A DNA stretch of 39,384 nt from Nostoc sp. WHI (GCF_015714725.1 NZ_WBKM01000377.1:1-39384); one strand, 5' to 3'. Shown: positions 16,752 to 25,956, counted from the stretch's first letter. The notes: a model not told the origin generated them from the letters alone. Numbers and translations: made by a program.

Positions 16752-16950
16752 TAAAAGTCCTATTATAGGTATCAAAACGTTCTATATCCTCCTAAATCCC
16801 CCGATAAATTGGGGAACTTTGATTCCGGTTCCCCCCTTTTTAAGGGGAGCCACTGCGGTCTTGGGGTCTCCCCAAGTGGAGCAAGTGGCGTGGGTTAGGG
16901 GGGATCAACAAGTGCCTAAAATCACAGCAAAACACTTTTCAAACATCCTC
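16742..16950. mobile_element. MITE-like element B, sharing an end with element A
   Basis: Bounded by GAGGATGTTTTAAAAGT and ACTTTTCAAACATCCTC, inverted with 16 of 17 bases matching, about 209 bp. The interior is a GC-stretch repeat (CCCCCCTTTTTAAGGGG and flanks, 16788-16905) of the same general type as 33013-33096. Its left end coincides with the right end of element A. Confidence 0.65.
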
Positions 16951-17470
16951 TGAACAGTGACCAGGATTTAAAGGAACATTTTGCTGTTTGAGTTGATCTT
17001 ATCGTGTAATGACCAAAAAAGGATATAGACAACCGATAAAGGCAGAGTAACTTATCAAAGGGTAGTATAAGGAACAAAAAATGTGAGCAAATCGGATACA
17101 TAATCAATAAATTGTTAACTTAAATAATCAACATGATTGAATATTCAATTATTTCTATAATATATATCTGGCTGATCTAATATTAAGTGAGATGCCTATT
17201 GTATTTTTCCAAGAGACTCGTATAAATACGGACAAAAAAAGTTTAATGTTGGCGTTCTACCAATTTATATGTAGGGTAACTACATCTGAACATTCATACC
17301 TGACACTTGATTGTTCAGTAAAAACTCTATGATGAAATACTAACTTTTAGACGAAAGAGTGAATAAACTTTTAACATCTTAATGAATCCGAATAAATACA
17401 GTTTTCAAAAGTCCATATTTTTGTTTTAATGTACTAGAAAAAAGTCGTCTAAAATTTCAGGAATTTTACT

Positions 17471-18151
17471 GTGTACAAACCAACATCATTCGTGTTTAGT
17501 GTGGTGTTACTAGGATGTTTTGCCTTCACCATACCTTCAGTGGCTCAGGCTCAGGTATTAGTAGCACAAGCCAAAAACCCAGAGTTAAAGCAACTACTAG
17601 AAGAAGGACGAAGATTAGTTGATGCTGGCGATTATGGTGGTGCGATCGCTGTTTATCAGCAAGCAGCTAGGCTAGATCCCAAGAATGCTAAAATTTATTC
17701 AGGTATTGGCTACTTATACGCTCAACAACAAAATTATCGGGCAGCATTAACTGCTTATCGTCGGGCGATCGCAATCAACCCTAATAATAGTGATTTTTAC
17801 TACGCTGTAGGTTACATCAAAGCGAACTTGGGAGATACCGCAGGCGCCAAGGAAGGTTATCGTCGTGCCATACAGTTGAACCGTAACAACGTTAATGCCT
17901 ATTTAGGATTAGCTGTCACGCAGTCTCGGATGGGAGACTATACTGCCGCTACCTGGGCATACGGGCGAGCAATCAGCTTAGATAAAAACAATGCCCAGAC
18001 TTATGAATTGATGGGTTCGATGTATAAACAGCGACGACAAGCTAAACAAGCGAACAGCCTACTTCAGAAAGCCCGTGATTTGTACAGACGGCGCAATGAC
18101 TCGGCTGGCGTGGACAGGGTAGAAGCCATGCTGCGACAATTAGGAGGATGA
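17471..18151 (+). CDS. Secreted or periplasmic TPR-repeat protein
   Basis: 226 residues. The start is GTG at 17471, supported by AGGA 8 bases upstream and an immediately following signal peptide (hydrophobic residues 7-22, cleavage likely after AQA near 28). The mature part is about five tetratricopeptide repeats from residue ~39 to 208, with repeated units such as AIAVYQQAARLDPKNA, ALTAYRRAIAINPNNS, AKEGYRRAIQLNRNN and ATWAYGRAISLDKNN. TPRs mediate protein-protein contacts; the partner is unknown. It is convergent with the ABC ATPase gene, with only two bases between the stop codons. Confidence 0.88.
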   Translation: MYKPTSFVFSVVLLGCFAFTIPSVAQAQVLVAQAKNPELKQLLEEGRRLVDAGDYGGAIAVYQQAARLDPKNAKIYSGIGYLYAQQQNYRAALTAYRRAIAINPNNSDFYYAVGYIKANLGDTAGAKEGYRRAIQLNRNNVNAYLGLAVTQSRMGDYTAATWAYGRAISLDKNNAQTYELMGSMYKQRRQAKQANSLLQKARDLYRRRNDSAGVDRVEAMLRQLGG

Positions 18152-18153
18152 AG

Positions 18154-19056
18154 TTAATCTAACTGGCGTCCCGTTAATTCCACAAAAATATCTTCTAAGT
18201 TAGAGGGACGCACCATCATTCCGGTTTTATCGGGCTGTTCATTCAAGTAGACGTTTGCTGCGTCCAGAGAGGGGAAAAACAGATATTCCCAATTACGGGC
18301 GCTATCGCTCCCCACTTGGGACACATCCAATTGCTTCATCACCAAACCTTCACCATGAAGAGAACGCAGTTGTTGTAAGGTTCCCAAAGAAATCAGCTTA
18401 CCGCTATCCATAATACCGATGCGTCCTGGCTTATTAGAGCCGAAAGCATCGCACAAAAATTCGACCTCATCCATATAATGGGTTGTTAGTAGCATCGTCA
18501 TCCCCTGCTTATTCAAATCCCGAATAATTTCCCAGAGGCGTCGCCTGGTTTGGGGGTCTAGTCCTACCGTTGGTTCATCCAAAAACAAAATTTGCGGTTG
18601 ATGCAATAAAGCTCTGGCTATCTGTAAGCGTCGTTTCATACCTCCAGACAGGGTTTTTACCAAATCATCACGTTTTTCTGCTAGCTCAACATACTCTAGC
18701 CATTGATTAATCTGTTTTTGTCTTTGCGGGTTGCTAATGTGATGTAGCCTCCCGTGGAGTTCCATATTTTCCCAGACACTTAAATCGTTATCCACACTGA
18801 TTTGCTGCAATACTACGCCAATACTTTGTTTTGCTAGCATTGCTTGGCTCACCACATCATATCCACTTACTTCTATTCGTCCTTGGGACGGTTTCGTTAG
18901 TGTAGTCAGCATCCGAATGGTGGTAGATTTACCCGCACCATTGGGGCCAAGTAGAGCAAATATTTCTCCCGCTTCAATTTTGAATGACAGGTCATTTACT
19001 ACAGGTACGTTGTTGTAAAACTTGTAGACGTTTTCTAGGAAGACAGCAGCAGTCAT
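18154..19056 (-). CDS. ABC-2 type transporter ATP-binding protein (DrrA/NodI-like), orphan
   Basis: 300-residue ATPase of the multidrug/polysaccharide export type. Walker A GPNGAGKST starts at 37, the signature LSGGMKRR is at 136-143, Walker B ILFLDEPTVGLD is at 156-167, and the switch His is His193 in TTHYMDE. The C-terminal segment LEDIFVELTGRQLD is typical of the DrrA-like group. An unusual ~8-residue insertion (FGSNKPGR, about 204-211) interrupts the usual CDRIAIMD-type segment. The ABC-2 permease gene normally next to it is absent on both sides here; the next gene upstream is divergent. Confidence 0.9.
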   Translation of the reverse strand: MTAAVFLENVYKFYNNVPVVNDLSFKIEAGEIFALLGPNGAGKSTTIRMLTTLTKPSQGRIEVSGYDVVSQAMLAKQSIGVVLQQISVDNDLSVWENMELHGRLHHISNPQRQKQINQWLEYVELAEKRDDLVKTLSGGMKRRLQIARALLHQPQILFLDEPTVGLDPQTRRRLWEIIRDLNKQGMTMLLTTHYMDEVEFLCDAFGSNKPGRIGIMDSGKLISLGTLQQLRSLHGEGLVMKQLDVSQVGSDSARNWEYLFFPSLDAANVYLNEQPDKTGMMVRPSNLEDIFVELTGRQLD

Positions 19057-19164
19057 GGATAAATTTGCTCACACCATTTCATGATCAACACTACCATTGC
19101 GATCGCATCAAGGGTTAAAGCTAGAGCAACTATTACGTATTACCAACTCTTGTCTATCAAAAAC

Positions 19165-19194
19165 TTGACAACCACGGATAACACATTTTATTTT
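19165..19194 (+). promoter_or_regulatory. Possible promoter of the SLOG-SLATT pair
   Basis: TTGACA at 19165-19170 is followed after 18 bases by TATTTT (19189-19194), about 80 bases before the SLOG start. The -10 match is only partial. Confidence 0.3.
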
Positions 19195-19274
19195 ACTGTG
19201 CGTAATACAACCCTTGCCGAAGGTGACTGCGAAGCTCTACCCTGGAAAACTTAGACACTCAGTATTTTTGACAA

Positions 19275-20021
19275 ATGAAAAATTGTTTGAAACTTACCTT
19301 TAACACCGGGGAAATTGCATTAGCTATTCGAGTTGAGCAGCAAGCAGAATTGCCAAATGATCTTGAGCAAATAGAGCTTGGTGATTCACGTCCGGTTTTA
19401 GTAGTGGTGGGAGGTGCAAATAACATCAGTGAAACTGACTTTCTCCGCATCCAACGGTTGTTTGTGGAAGTTTTAGCCCCCATCGCCGAAAATTTGGGAG
19501 CTTACGTTGTGGATGGGGGTACAGATGCGGGAATTATGCGATTCATGGGTGCGGCTCGTACCCAAATAGGTGCTAAGTTTGCTTTGATTGGTGTAGCACC
19601 CGAAACCAAGGTGGCTTTACCTAATCATTCAAAAACTGCTACTGATTTGACACCGTTAGAGCCGAACCATACTCATTTTGTGCTGGTTCCTGGTAGTGAT
19701 TGGGGCGATGAGTCCCCTTGGATATCTGATATTGCAACGGTGCTATCTTGTGGCGCACCTTCGGTAACTGTACTTTTGAATGGTGGTGAAATTACCTTTA
19801 AAGATGCGTTTTATAGCGTTAATCATGGCAGGTTAGTTGTGGTGATTGCTGGTAGTGGTAGAACCGCAGATATACTTGCAGCTGCTTTGGATGGACAAGC
19901 TACCGATGAGCGAGCCAAAGAGTTAGCTAAATCTGGTAAATTACAATATATCGACTTAATCGACGTAGAGGAGGGAGTTAAGGATTTAAGCGAAATAATT
20001 AAGAATTTGCTTTCTAACTAG
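19275..20021 (+). CDS. SLOG-domain protein (LSDAT/TRPM-like), predicted nucleotide sensor
   Basis: 248 residues with a Rossmann-like SLOG domain of the prokaryotic LSDAT/TRPM type, predicted to bind nucleotide derivatives such as ADP-ribose or NAD-related ligands. Visible motifs: VLVVVGGANN at 41-50, the phosphate-binding VVDGGTDAGIM at 78-88, a HFVLVPGSDWGDES region at ~134-147, and IAGSGRTAD at 191-199, matching the GG/GSGR pattern of TRPM SLOG domains. It is followed after 9 bases by a SLATT-type membrane protein whose ribosome binding site (AGGAG) overlaps this gene's stop, so the two are co-translated. Family members paired this way were predicted by Aravind and colleagues to act in conflict or stress signalling. 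Confidence 0.85.
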   Translation: MKNCLKLTFNTGEIALAIRVEQQAELPNDLEQIELGDSRPVLVVVGGANNISETDFLRIQRLFVEVLAPIAENLGAYVVDGGTDAGIMRFMGAARTQIGAKFALIGVAPETKVALPNHSKTATDLTPLEPNHTHFVLVPGSDWGDESPWISDIATVLSCGAPSVTVLLNGGEITFKDAFYSVNHGRLVVVIAGSGRTADILAAALDGQATDERAKELAKSGKLQYIDLIDVEEGVKDLSEIIKNLLSN

Positions 20022-20030
20022 GAGTGAATA

Positions 20031-20600
20031 ATGGCAAAAAAAGATAGTTATCAGAAATTTTTAAAGGAAGATTTTAATAAGTTATTTGAAGGTATAAAGT
20101 TAGGCGATGTGCAAAAACATTTTTTGCGATCGCGTTGGTTAGAGCAAGTACTTTGGATGGAAGGTAAAGCGAATTTATCGCGCGATCGCCATTATGCTTT
20201 GCGAATAACAACTATTATTGGTGGTGTAATTCTCCCAGCTTTGGTAAGTTTAAGCATTAGTAATACTAACTTTAAAAATAAGGAACCTATTATTTGGTCA
20301 ACCTTTCTTCTAAGTCAAGTAGTTGCTATTAGTGCAGCCATTGAAGAGTTTTTTCATTATGGAGAACGCTGGCGACACTATCGCCGTACAGTTGAATCTT
20401 TGAAAACCCAAGGGTGGCAATTTTCGCAGTTGACAGGCCCTTATCGTAATTATATAAGTCATGAACAGGCATTTAACCTTTTCGCAGGTCAGATAGAAGA
20501 TATTATTCAGCGAGATGTAGAAATTTATGCCACTCAAGTTGTGCAAGAAAAGAAAGAAGAACAGCAGAATCAGGAAGAATACAAAGATAAGCAATCCTGA
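20031..20600 (+). CDS. SLATT/DUF4231 two-TM protein, predicted membrane effector
   Basis: 189 residues. Two transmembrane helices (about 57-76 and 87-106) are followed by a helical cytosolic part containing the DUF4231/SLATT pattern FFHYGERWRHYRRTVESLK, QGWQFSQLTGPY and a HEQAFNLFAGQIEDII segment. The charged C-terminal tail (KKEEQQNQEEYKDKQ) is low complexity. SLATT proteins are predicted pore-forming effectors or membrane sensors controlled by an adjacent SLOG or nucleotidyltransferase protein. The pairing with the SLOG gene directly upstream fits this. A strong hairpin 70 bases downstream probably ends the unit. Confidence 0.85.
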   Translation: MAKKDSYQKFLKEDFNKLFEGIKLGDVQKHFLRSRWLEQVLWMEGKANLSRDRHYALRITTIIGGVILPALVSLSISNTNFKNKEPIIWSTFLLSQVVAISAAIEEFFHYGERWRHYRRTVESLKTQGWQFSQLTGPYRNYISHEQAFNLFAGQIEDIIQRDVEIYATQVVQEKKEEQQNQEEYKDKQS

Positions 20601-20981
20601 AGATCAGAAAGAGGAAGATTAAAATCGGTTAAATCATATCATTCCGAAACATACAATAGTTAAGGGTTTTATAAACCATGTAGAGACCTTACACGTAATG
20701 TCTCTACATGGTTTCGGCATTAGCAAAGCCTTTCTTAGAGAAGTCATCAGCCTAAATAAACCTCCTTTTCCTGAGGTCGATGCCGGGCCAAGCTTGCTTT
20801 AAGAGTTGCTGACTCCCCAACGCACTGTTCACGGCTTGGCGTTTAAGTTTAATAATTAATAAGTGTGTATTAGTAAAACTTTAGTATAAAATAGAACGAG
20901 AATAAAGATTTGAAATTGAGCATCTTTATTGTATAATTACCTTTAATCATTGAACTAAATAGTCAAACTCAAATTAAAATT
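20601..20981. other. Intergenic region with strong hairpins
   Basis: 381 bases. Contains the 15-bp perfect hairpin at 20673-20714 and a second, weaker inverted pair, GGGCCAAGC near 20787 and GCTTGGC near 20839. AT-rich sequence precedes the glycosyltransferase start. No gene seen. Confidence 0.5.
20673..20714. repeat. Perfect 15-bp hairpin after the SLOG-SLATT pair
   Basis: Arms AAACCATGTAGAGAC and GTCTCTACATGGTTT with a 12-base loop. Arms of this TGTAGAGAC type are a familiar dispersed palindrome in filamentous cyanobacteria. It may stabilise or end the SLOG-SLATT transcript. Confidence 0.75.
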
Positions 20982-22103
20982 ATGAAATTAAATATCTATT
21001 CTGATAAGAATTATCTTCCTAATGGAATAGAAACAGTTCCAATGCTTTATCCCTTTTGGACAGAATTTATTCCTAGTGAAAAATACCCTTGGAATAGACT
21101 ATATGGCAATTATATAGAGGTCAGTAATTCCCTTTTTCAAATGACTTCGTTAGAGGAAGCTGACTTAGCAATCATGCCTATAAACTGGAGAATGATCAGA
21201 GGAGAAAGTTGGAGAAGTAAAGTTAATAAACAAGCACAAGATATAGCTATGCAATTTGCCGAAAAAGTAGCTAATAGCGGCAAAGAACTAGCTATTTTTT
21301 TTTCAGGCGATTGTTGTGCCGAAAAAGTTCCTGTCAATAATGCAACAATAATCCGGACTGCCGTATATCGCTCCCAAAGCAGGCAAAAGGATATTATTAT
21401 GCCTTCTTTTGTGGAAGATTATGTTAAAGAATATTTGGGGGGTGAAATTTCTATCAGGCAGAAATCTGCTAAACCTGTTATTGGATTTTGTGGTTTAGCA
21501 AATCCAGATTCATGGGATATAAAGCTGAAAGAATTTATATATCACGGGTTGATGTTAGCGAAATCATTAGAGCTTGGAGTTTCGCCTTACAAGGGAAAAA
21601 TTCTGCGTAGTAAGGCTCTGAAAATATTTACAGAAAGCCCATCTTTAGTAAATACAAATTTCATTATTACAAAAGGTTCAGAGTCAGTATATCTAAATAC
21701 ACAAAACCCAGAGATAAGACAGAAGACTCGTGCTGAATATGTAAAAAATCTAGTTGAGAGCGACTACCTTTTATGTTGTCGTGGTTCTGCAAACTATTCA
21801 ATTCGACTATATGAAATCCTCAGTTGTGGTCGCATTCCGATTTTTATTAATACAGACTGCGTTTTACCTTTCGATTTCATAATTGACTGGAAAAAGTATT
21901 GCATTTGGATAGAGGAGAAGGAAATACCATATATTGCAGAGAAAGTGGCTGAATTTCATAGCAATATCTCAGACCAAGAATTTATAGATTTGCAGCATGA
22001 GTGCAGAAATCTCTGGAAAAAATGGCTCTCTGCCGAGGGATTTTATACTAATCTTCATCTTCATTTTCAGGAAAATAGGACTAGTACCGCTACTCAAATC
22101 TGA
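20982..22103 (+). CDS. Exostosin-family (GT47-like) glycosyltransferase
   Basis: 373 residues. The C-terminal half carries the exostosin signature at about 262-292: DYLLCCRGSANYSIRLYEIL, then SCGRIPIFI, followed by LPFDFIIDWKKYCIWIEE. The N-terminal half includes the DLAIMPINWRM and DCCAEKVP segments seen in bacterial exostosin-like proteins. Such enzymes add sugars to polysaccharides or other glycans, often in exopolysaccharide loci; no other glycan genes are beside it here. Its stop codon lies 3 bases from that of the convergent patatin gene, without a terminator between. The gene is AT-rich. Confidence 0.82.
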   Translation: MKLNIYSDKNYLPNGIETVPMLYPFWTEFIPSEKYPWNRLYGNYIEVSNSLFQMTSLEEADLAIMPINWRMIRGESWRSKVNKQAQDIAMQFAEKVANSGKELAIFFSGDCCAEKVPVNNATIIRTAVYRSQSRQKDIIMPSFVEDYVKEYLGGEISIRQKSAKPVIGFCGLANPDSWDIKLKEFIYHGLMLAKSLELGVSPYKGKILRSKALKIFTESPSLVNTNFIITKGSESVYLNTQNPEIRQKTRAEYVKNLVESDYLLCCRGSANYSIRLYEILSCGRIPIFINTDCVLPFDFIIDWKKYCIWIEEKEIPYIAEKVAEFHSNISDQEFIDLQHECRNLWKKWLSAEGFYTNLHLHFQENRTSTATQI

Positions 22104-22106
22104 TTC

Positions 22107-23786
22107 CTACAGCTGGCCATACTTCTCCAAGTTGTCCTTAATTATATCTCGGATATTTTTGGCTAAACTTCCACGCTTTAGAAACCAAAGAGAATTTAGA
22201 ACAGTACGGATAATAGGGTCATTTATAGATTGATTAATCAGACGAGGAACAATAGCTTGCACTCGTTCCTGGATTTGTTTTTCGAGAGATTTAAAGTTTT
22301 CTTTTTGATATTTTGGCCAATTGGGTAGGTTAATTTCTTTTGTTGCCGAACCAAAAAGAGGAATAATTGGCAGAAAGATATCTTGGTCTCCCTCTTTTTC
22401 AACCTGCAATTGTGGATTTGTTTTGAGTGCTTTCGACCATGAGTTGAATAGTGGATTAGAAGCTGATAAGACAAAATACTTTTTTAAAAATCTCTGGCAA
22501 TTGCGACGGCCAAGTATATAGTCGTGATGACGAAAATCCTGAGATAGGAAACCACCAAAGGCATTGAGGCTACCACAGGCTAAAGGTTTTCTACCTTGCT
22601 CATCGCTTCGTTCAGGGGCAATCAAAAAGCGACTGTAAACATCTTCATCCAGAGCGAGAATTAACTCATCAGCTTTGAACCTATTTTGATTAATAAAACT
22701 TTGGAATATTCGTGATACTAAGTTGAATAACGTACTCTTTGGATTAACTGCATCCACATCATTGGGAAATGGATCTATTAAGATAGTTGCTCGGTTCGCT
22801 TGCTGTGCATCTCGTGGATTGCGCTGCTGATTACGTCGCAGCGCCAAGCGAACGAGTTCTATGGGTTCGTTGCTAATTATCCCGCCATCCACCGTCATAA
22901 ACTGATAGGAACCCGGAGTAACTAAATCTTTGTCAGGACAAATAGAGCGATACTCTGAACATGTACCCGTTGCCATTGGGTTACGAACGGGTATTTCCCA
23001 CTTTCGCTTTTCGTATTCGTCAATACTAGTTCGCTCAAGTTGGCGAGGAGGAAATCCGATTGGGAAGGCACTACTGGCTAAGGCTGAATTAATCAGTGTT
23101 TTCCAGTTATTAATGTTACTTTTATCTGGAGTCAGAGCGATCGCACCTTCAACTTGATCACTATTTTCTCCTATGGCAAAATGCATGAAATCGGCATGTT
23201 GAACCATAGTATGTCCTTTGGGGCCGGGGTTGCCTCCTTGAGCCTTAATCAAATAAGGAACGCCACGCAGATTGGTAACACACAAGTAAACCTCAAATGG
23301 ATCAACAATGTAAGGCCGTTTTTTCCCTGTAGGTTTTAGCTTGAGAACATCTTTACCAAGATCATCAAGAATAGTGGAATCAAGAAATGACAAAACTGGG
23401 GCTTTCGGATTATCTAAATCTTGAGTCTTTAAAAGTTGAGAAATATCTATTCTTTGTACCCAACTTTCATAAAGTTTATTTTTCACCGGCTTGTTTAACG
23501 GATTATCAATTACAGGGATAATGTCGCTATACAATGAGGTTGCCGTAATAGCTGCAACAATAGCACCTGCTGATGCCCCAGACATCGCCTTAATAAAAAC
23601 ATCATGAGGTGGAATCTCCCATTGTGAAAAATCATCACCATACTGCTCTTGCTGCTTTGCTTTTTGCTCATACCATTGATCTAAAGCTTCAAAAATAAAG
23701 TCAATTACACCAGAAGTGTATGCACCAGCTGAGACAGCGCCAGCCATGACTAAACCAATCTCAAACTGTGGTAATTTTCCTTCCAT
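22107..23786 (-). CDS. Patatin-like phospholipase/lipid acyl hydrolase
   Basis: 559-residue lipid acyl hydrolase of the patatin family, using a Ser-Asp dyad. Seen: oxyanion region GLVMAGAVSAGAYTSGVIDF at 11-30, nucleophile motif SGASAGA with Ser72, and the aspartate motif VDGGIISNEP with Asp300. The C-terminal half (300-559) is long for simple patatins and unrecognised. A ribosome binding site AAGGAA precedes the ATG. Last gene of the four-gene minus-strand cluster with the GMC oxidoreductase, catalase-related protein and alpha-dioxygenase; release of free fatty acids from membrane lipids for the dioxygenase is the natural inference. Confidence 0.92.
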   Translation of the reverse strand: MEGKLPQFEIGLVMAGAVSAGAYTSGVIDFIFEALDQWYEQKAKQQEQYGDDFSQWEIPPHDVFIKAMSGASAGAIVAAITATSLYSDIIPVIDNPLNKPVKNKLYESWVQRIDISQLLKTQDLDNPKAPVLSFLDSTILDDLGKDVLKLKPTGKKRPYIVDPFEVYLCVTNLRGVPYLIKAQGGNPGPKGHTMVQHADFMHFAIGENSDQVEGAIALTPDKSNINNWKTLINSALASSAFPIGFPPRQLERTSIDEYEKRKWEIPVRNPMATGTCSEYRSICPDKDLVTPGSYQFMTVDGGIISNEPIELVRLALRRNQQRNPRDAQQANRATILIDPFPNDVDAVNPKSTLFNLVSRIFQSFINQNRFKADELILALDEDVYSRFLIAPERSDEQGRKPLACGSLNAFGGFLSQDFRHHDYILGRRNCQRFLKKYFVLSASNPLFNSWSKALKTNPQLQVEKEGDQDIFLPIIPLFGSATKEINLPNWPKYQKENFKSLEKQIQERVQAIVPRLINQSINDPIIRTVLNSLWFLKRGSLAKNIRDIIKDNLEKYGQL

Positions 23787-23848
23787 ATCTAAATTCCTTA
23801 TTGTGCTTCAGTAATGTGAATTTAGTAGCTAGGTGTCAATCAATTCAA

Positions 23849-23922
23849 GTTTGTAGTAAGGACTTTAGTCCTAATAATCTTTGTTTTGAGCGATGAATCG
23901 CTCACTACGAACTAGGATTTTA
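23849..23922. repeat. Inverted-repeat element between patatin and GMC genes
   Basis: Outer arms GTTTGTAGTAAG and CTCACTACGAAC, with inner self-complementary pieces GGACTTTAGTCC and GAGCGATGAATCGCTC. Same family as the element at 12303-12356. Confidence 0.7.
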
Positions 23923-23946
23923 TTTTAATGTTTAATTATGCCATGC

Positions 23947-25899
23947 CTACGATGCTTGAGATGGTTTGGTTGCAGCGTGTTGCAGAATAACATCACTTGC
24001 TTTTTCACTAATCATATATATGGATGTCACAATAAAGAATCCAGGAATAAAAGGAAACACAGATGCATCTACCACGCGCAAATTCTGTGTTCCGTATACT
24101 CGGAAGTCACTATCTAGGACTGCCATTCTGTCTTCTTTGCGTCCAATTTTACAAGTACCGCAAGCATGATGTCCCCAAGCTTCATCTTTGACAAACTGCT
24201 TAATTTCATCTCGCTCATCTATACTTTTTGCAGGTAGCAACTCCGCTTTTGTGAACAATTTAGTACGTTCTGTCAATCGTCTCACAAATTCTACTCCCTC
24301 GACGACAGATAGCAAGTCTTCTTGGTTAACATCATTGCCTTCATCAAAGTAGTGGAAATTGATTTCTGGAACATCCCGAGGATCAGTTGTTCTGAGTGTT
24401 ACCGAACCGGCTGTATTGTTGGTATGAGCCTTAAGTACAGCCCATGTAAAAAGGTTTTTACTCTTGCCAATATCTTCAGAGTATTTGAGAAAATAACCTT
24501 TGAAGTAGGCTGGTAGACCAAAAATAAATAAGTCAGGTTCTTTTCTCTCATTATGCGATTTCTTGATAATGCCTAATACGGCTCCATTAGTTACGTATAC
24601 ACCTGATTTTGAACGATTCCATTCTAATAAACAAGAATCGGTGATCTTCTGTCCGGGTTGCGGTTCTATGAATGTACAATTATTAAGAATGGGAAAGTTT
24701 TCAGTCATTTCATTGACTACACCCACTTCGTAACGATCTTGTAAATTCGTACCAACTCCTGGAAGATCCACGTGGACTTCTATTCCTAAATTGGATAGTT
24801 CTTCTTTCGGCCCAATTCCAGATAGCTTGAGTAATTGGGGAGTGTTGAAAGCACCTCCAGACAGGATGACTTCTCTATTTACAAAAACTGTGCGTCTATG
24901 CTCTGAATTGTTGTCTATCTTATCTGCTCTAGGATCGGCACGATATATGTGTTTACCCTCAAGATACTCAACACCGATCGCAGTGTTATTTTCATCAAAC
25001 AAAACCTTAGTTACTAATGCGTGAATTTTCACAATCAGTTTACCCTGGTACTTGCGTTCAGTTTCCCGAATATATTCTCTTGTACCGGTGCGTTTTCCAT
25101 CTTTGATAGCGATTGGAACGGAAAAGACACCTTCACCACTCACTTTGGTAATTCTCCAATCATTCGGATCTAAAAGTGTGTCTAAGAACTCCAGAGGATC
25201 TTTTTGGCGTAGTTTGAGAAAAGCTAAGATGTTAGCTAAGAAACTCTTAAAAACTACCTTAATAACCTGGGGTAGACTTTTACCCTGTTCAGCTAAAGCT
25301 TGAATAGCAGATTTAACAATAATTTTTAGGAGCTGGCGATCGCGCACAACTAACTTAGGATCTGCTAAATTGGTTGTTAGCCAGCCATCAAAGCCGTGGC
25401 GAGAAGAATTATCATTAGGATTAACGGGGCGATCGAGATAATTGCAACGCTCCAGCTTTTCAAAATACTTCCGCATATTATCGCTATTCCAGGAAGCATC
25501 TCCTGTAATTTCCGCAATTTTGTCCCAATCACTATTGTGAGGATACACCGTAATCATTGCATTATGAGCAGTGCATCCTCCCAACGTCCCGGCTCGCGGA
25601 TACAAAATACCCTTATGCTCTGAACTAAACTTAGAATCACGCCGTTGCTGCTCCTCATTGGAGTAGTGTTTAACAAAAAAATCCCACCTGAGATCATCAT
25701 CTTCTGTAGCCCGTGCATGAAACGCAGGTACTGAATAAGTGTAGCGTTCTCTATCTTTGTTATTTTCATCGCGTAACGGATCACCGCCCGCTTCTAACAG
25801 TAAAACTTTATAGCCTGCTTTGGCTAAATTAGCAGCTACCGGGCCTCCTCCCGCGCCTGAACCAACAACAATATAGTCGTACTCAGTTTCTTTATTCAT
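23947..25899 (-). CDS. GMC family FAD-dependent oxidoreductase
   Basis: 650 residues, glucose-methanol-choline oxidoreductase family, which oxidises alcohols (or hydrated aldehydes) using FAD. The N-terminal dinucleotide fold YDYIVVGSGAGGGPVAANLA (7-26) and LLLEAGGDP (33-41), the LGGCTAHN segment near 110, and the substrate-domain GAFNTPQLLKLSGIGP motif are visible. Near the C terminus WGHHACGTCKIG (His577/His578) supplies the catalytic His, followed by LRVVDASVFPFIPGFFIVTSIYM. The usual Asn/His of the NP-type partner motif is replaced in the IPGFFIV version, as in some homologues. Placed between the catalase-related protein and the patatin, it is a candidate for oxidising a fatty alcohol or aldehyde product. 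Confidence 0.92.
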   Translation of the reverse strand: MNKETEYDYIVVGSGAGGGPVAANLAKAGYKVLLLEAGGDPLRDENNKDRERYTYSVPAFHARATEDDDLRWDFFVKHYSNEEQQRRDSKFSSEHKGILYPRAGTLGGCTAHNAMITVYPHNSDWDKIAEITGDASWNSDNMRKYFEKLERCNYLDRPVNPNDNSSRHGFDGWLTTNLADPKLVVRDRQLLKIIVKSAIQALAEQGKSLPQVIKVVFKSFLANILAFLKLRQKDPLEFLDTLLDPNDWRITKVSGEGVFSVPIAIKDGKRTGTREYIRETERKYQGKLIVKIHALVTKVLFDENNTAIGVEYLEGKHIYRADPRADKIDNNSEHRRTVFVNREVILSGGAFNTPQLLKLSGIGPKEELSNLGIEVHVDLPGVGTNLQDRYEVGVVNEMTENFPILNNCTFIEPQPGQKITDSCLLEWNRSKSGVYVTNGAVLGIIKKSHNERKEPDLFIFGLPAYFKGYFLKYSEDIGKSKNLFTWAVLKAHTNNTAGSVTLRTTDPRDVPEINFHYFDEGNDVNQEDLLSVVEGVEFVRRLTERTKLFTKAELLPAKSIDERDEIKQFVKDEAWGHHACGTCKIGRKEDRMAVLDSDFRVYGTQNLRVVDASVFPFIPGFFIVTSIYMISEKASDVILQHAATKPSQAS

Positions 25900-25956
25900 A
25901 ATAAAAGTTCAAACGCGTAAAGACTTGGATATCTCGCTACCTCTTTTTTCAACTCT

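Larger units (their letters stand above)
16563..17470. other. Long repeat-containing intergenic region
   Basis: About 900 bases without a credible gene. 16673-16950 holds three copies of a GAGGATGTTT-type end that bound two overlapping inverted-repeat elements, including a CCCCC/GGGGG-rich dispersed repeat. The remaining stretch up to the TPR gene is AT-rich with no clear structure. Confidence 0.6.

Noticed and set aside
16922..17107. 61-codon hydrophobic frame on the minus strand
   Set aside because: Begins and ends in repeat and AT-rich DNA, with no ribosome binding site or recognisable domain.
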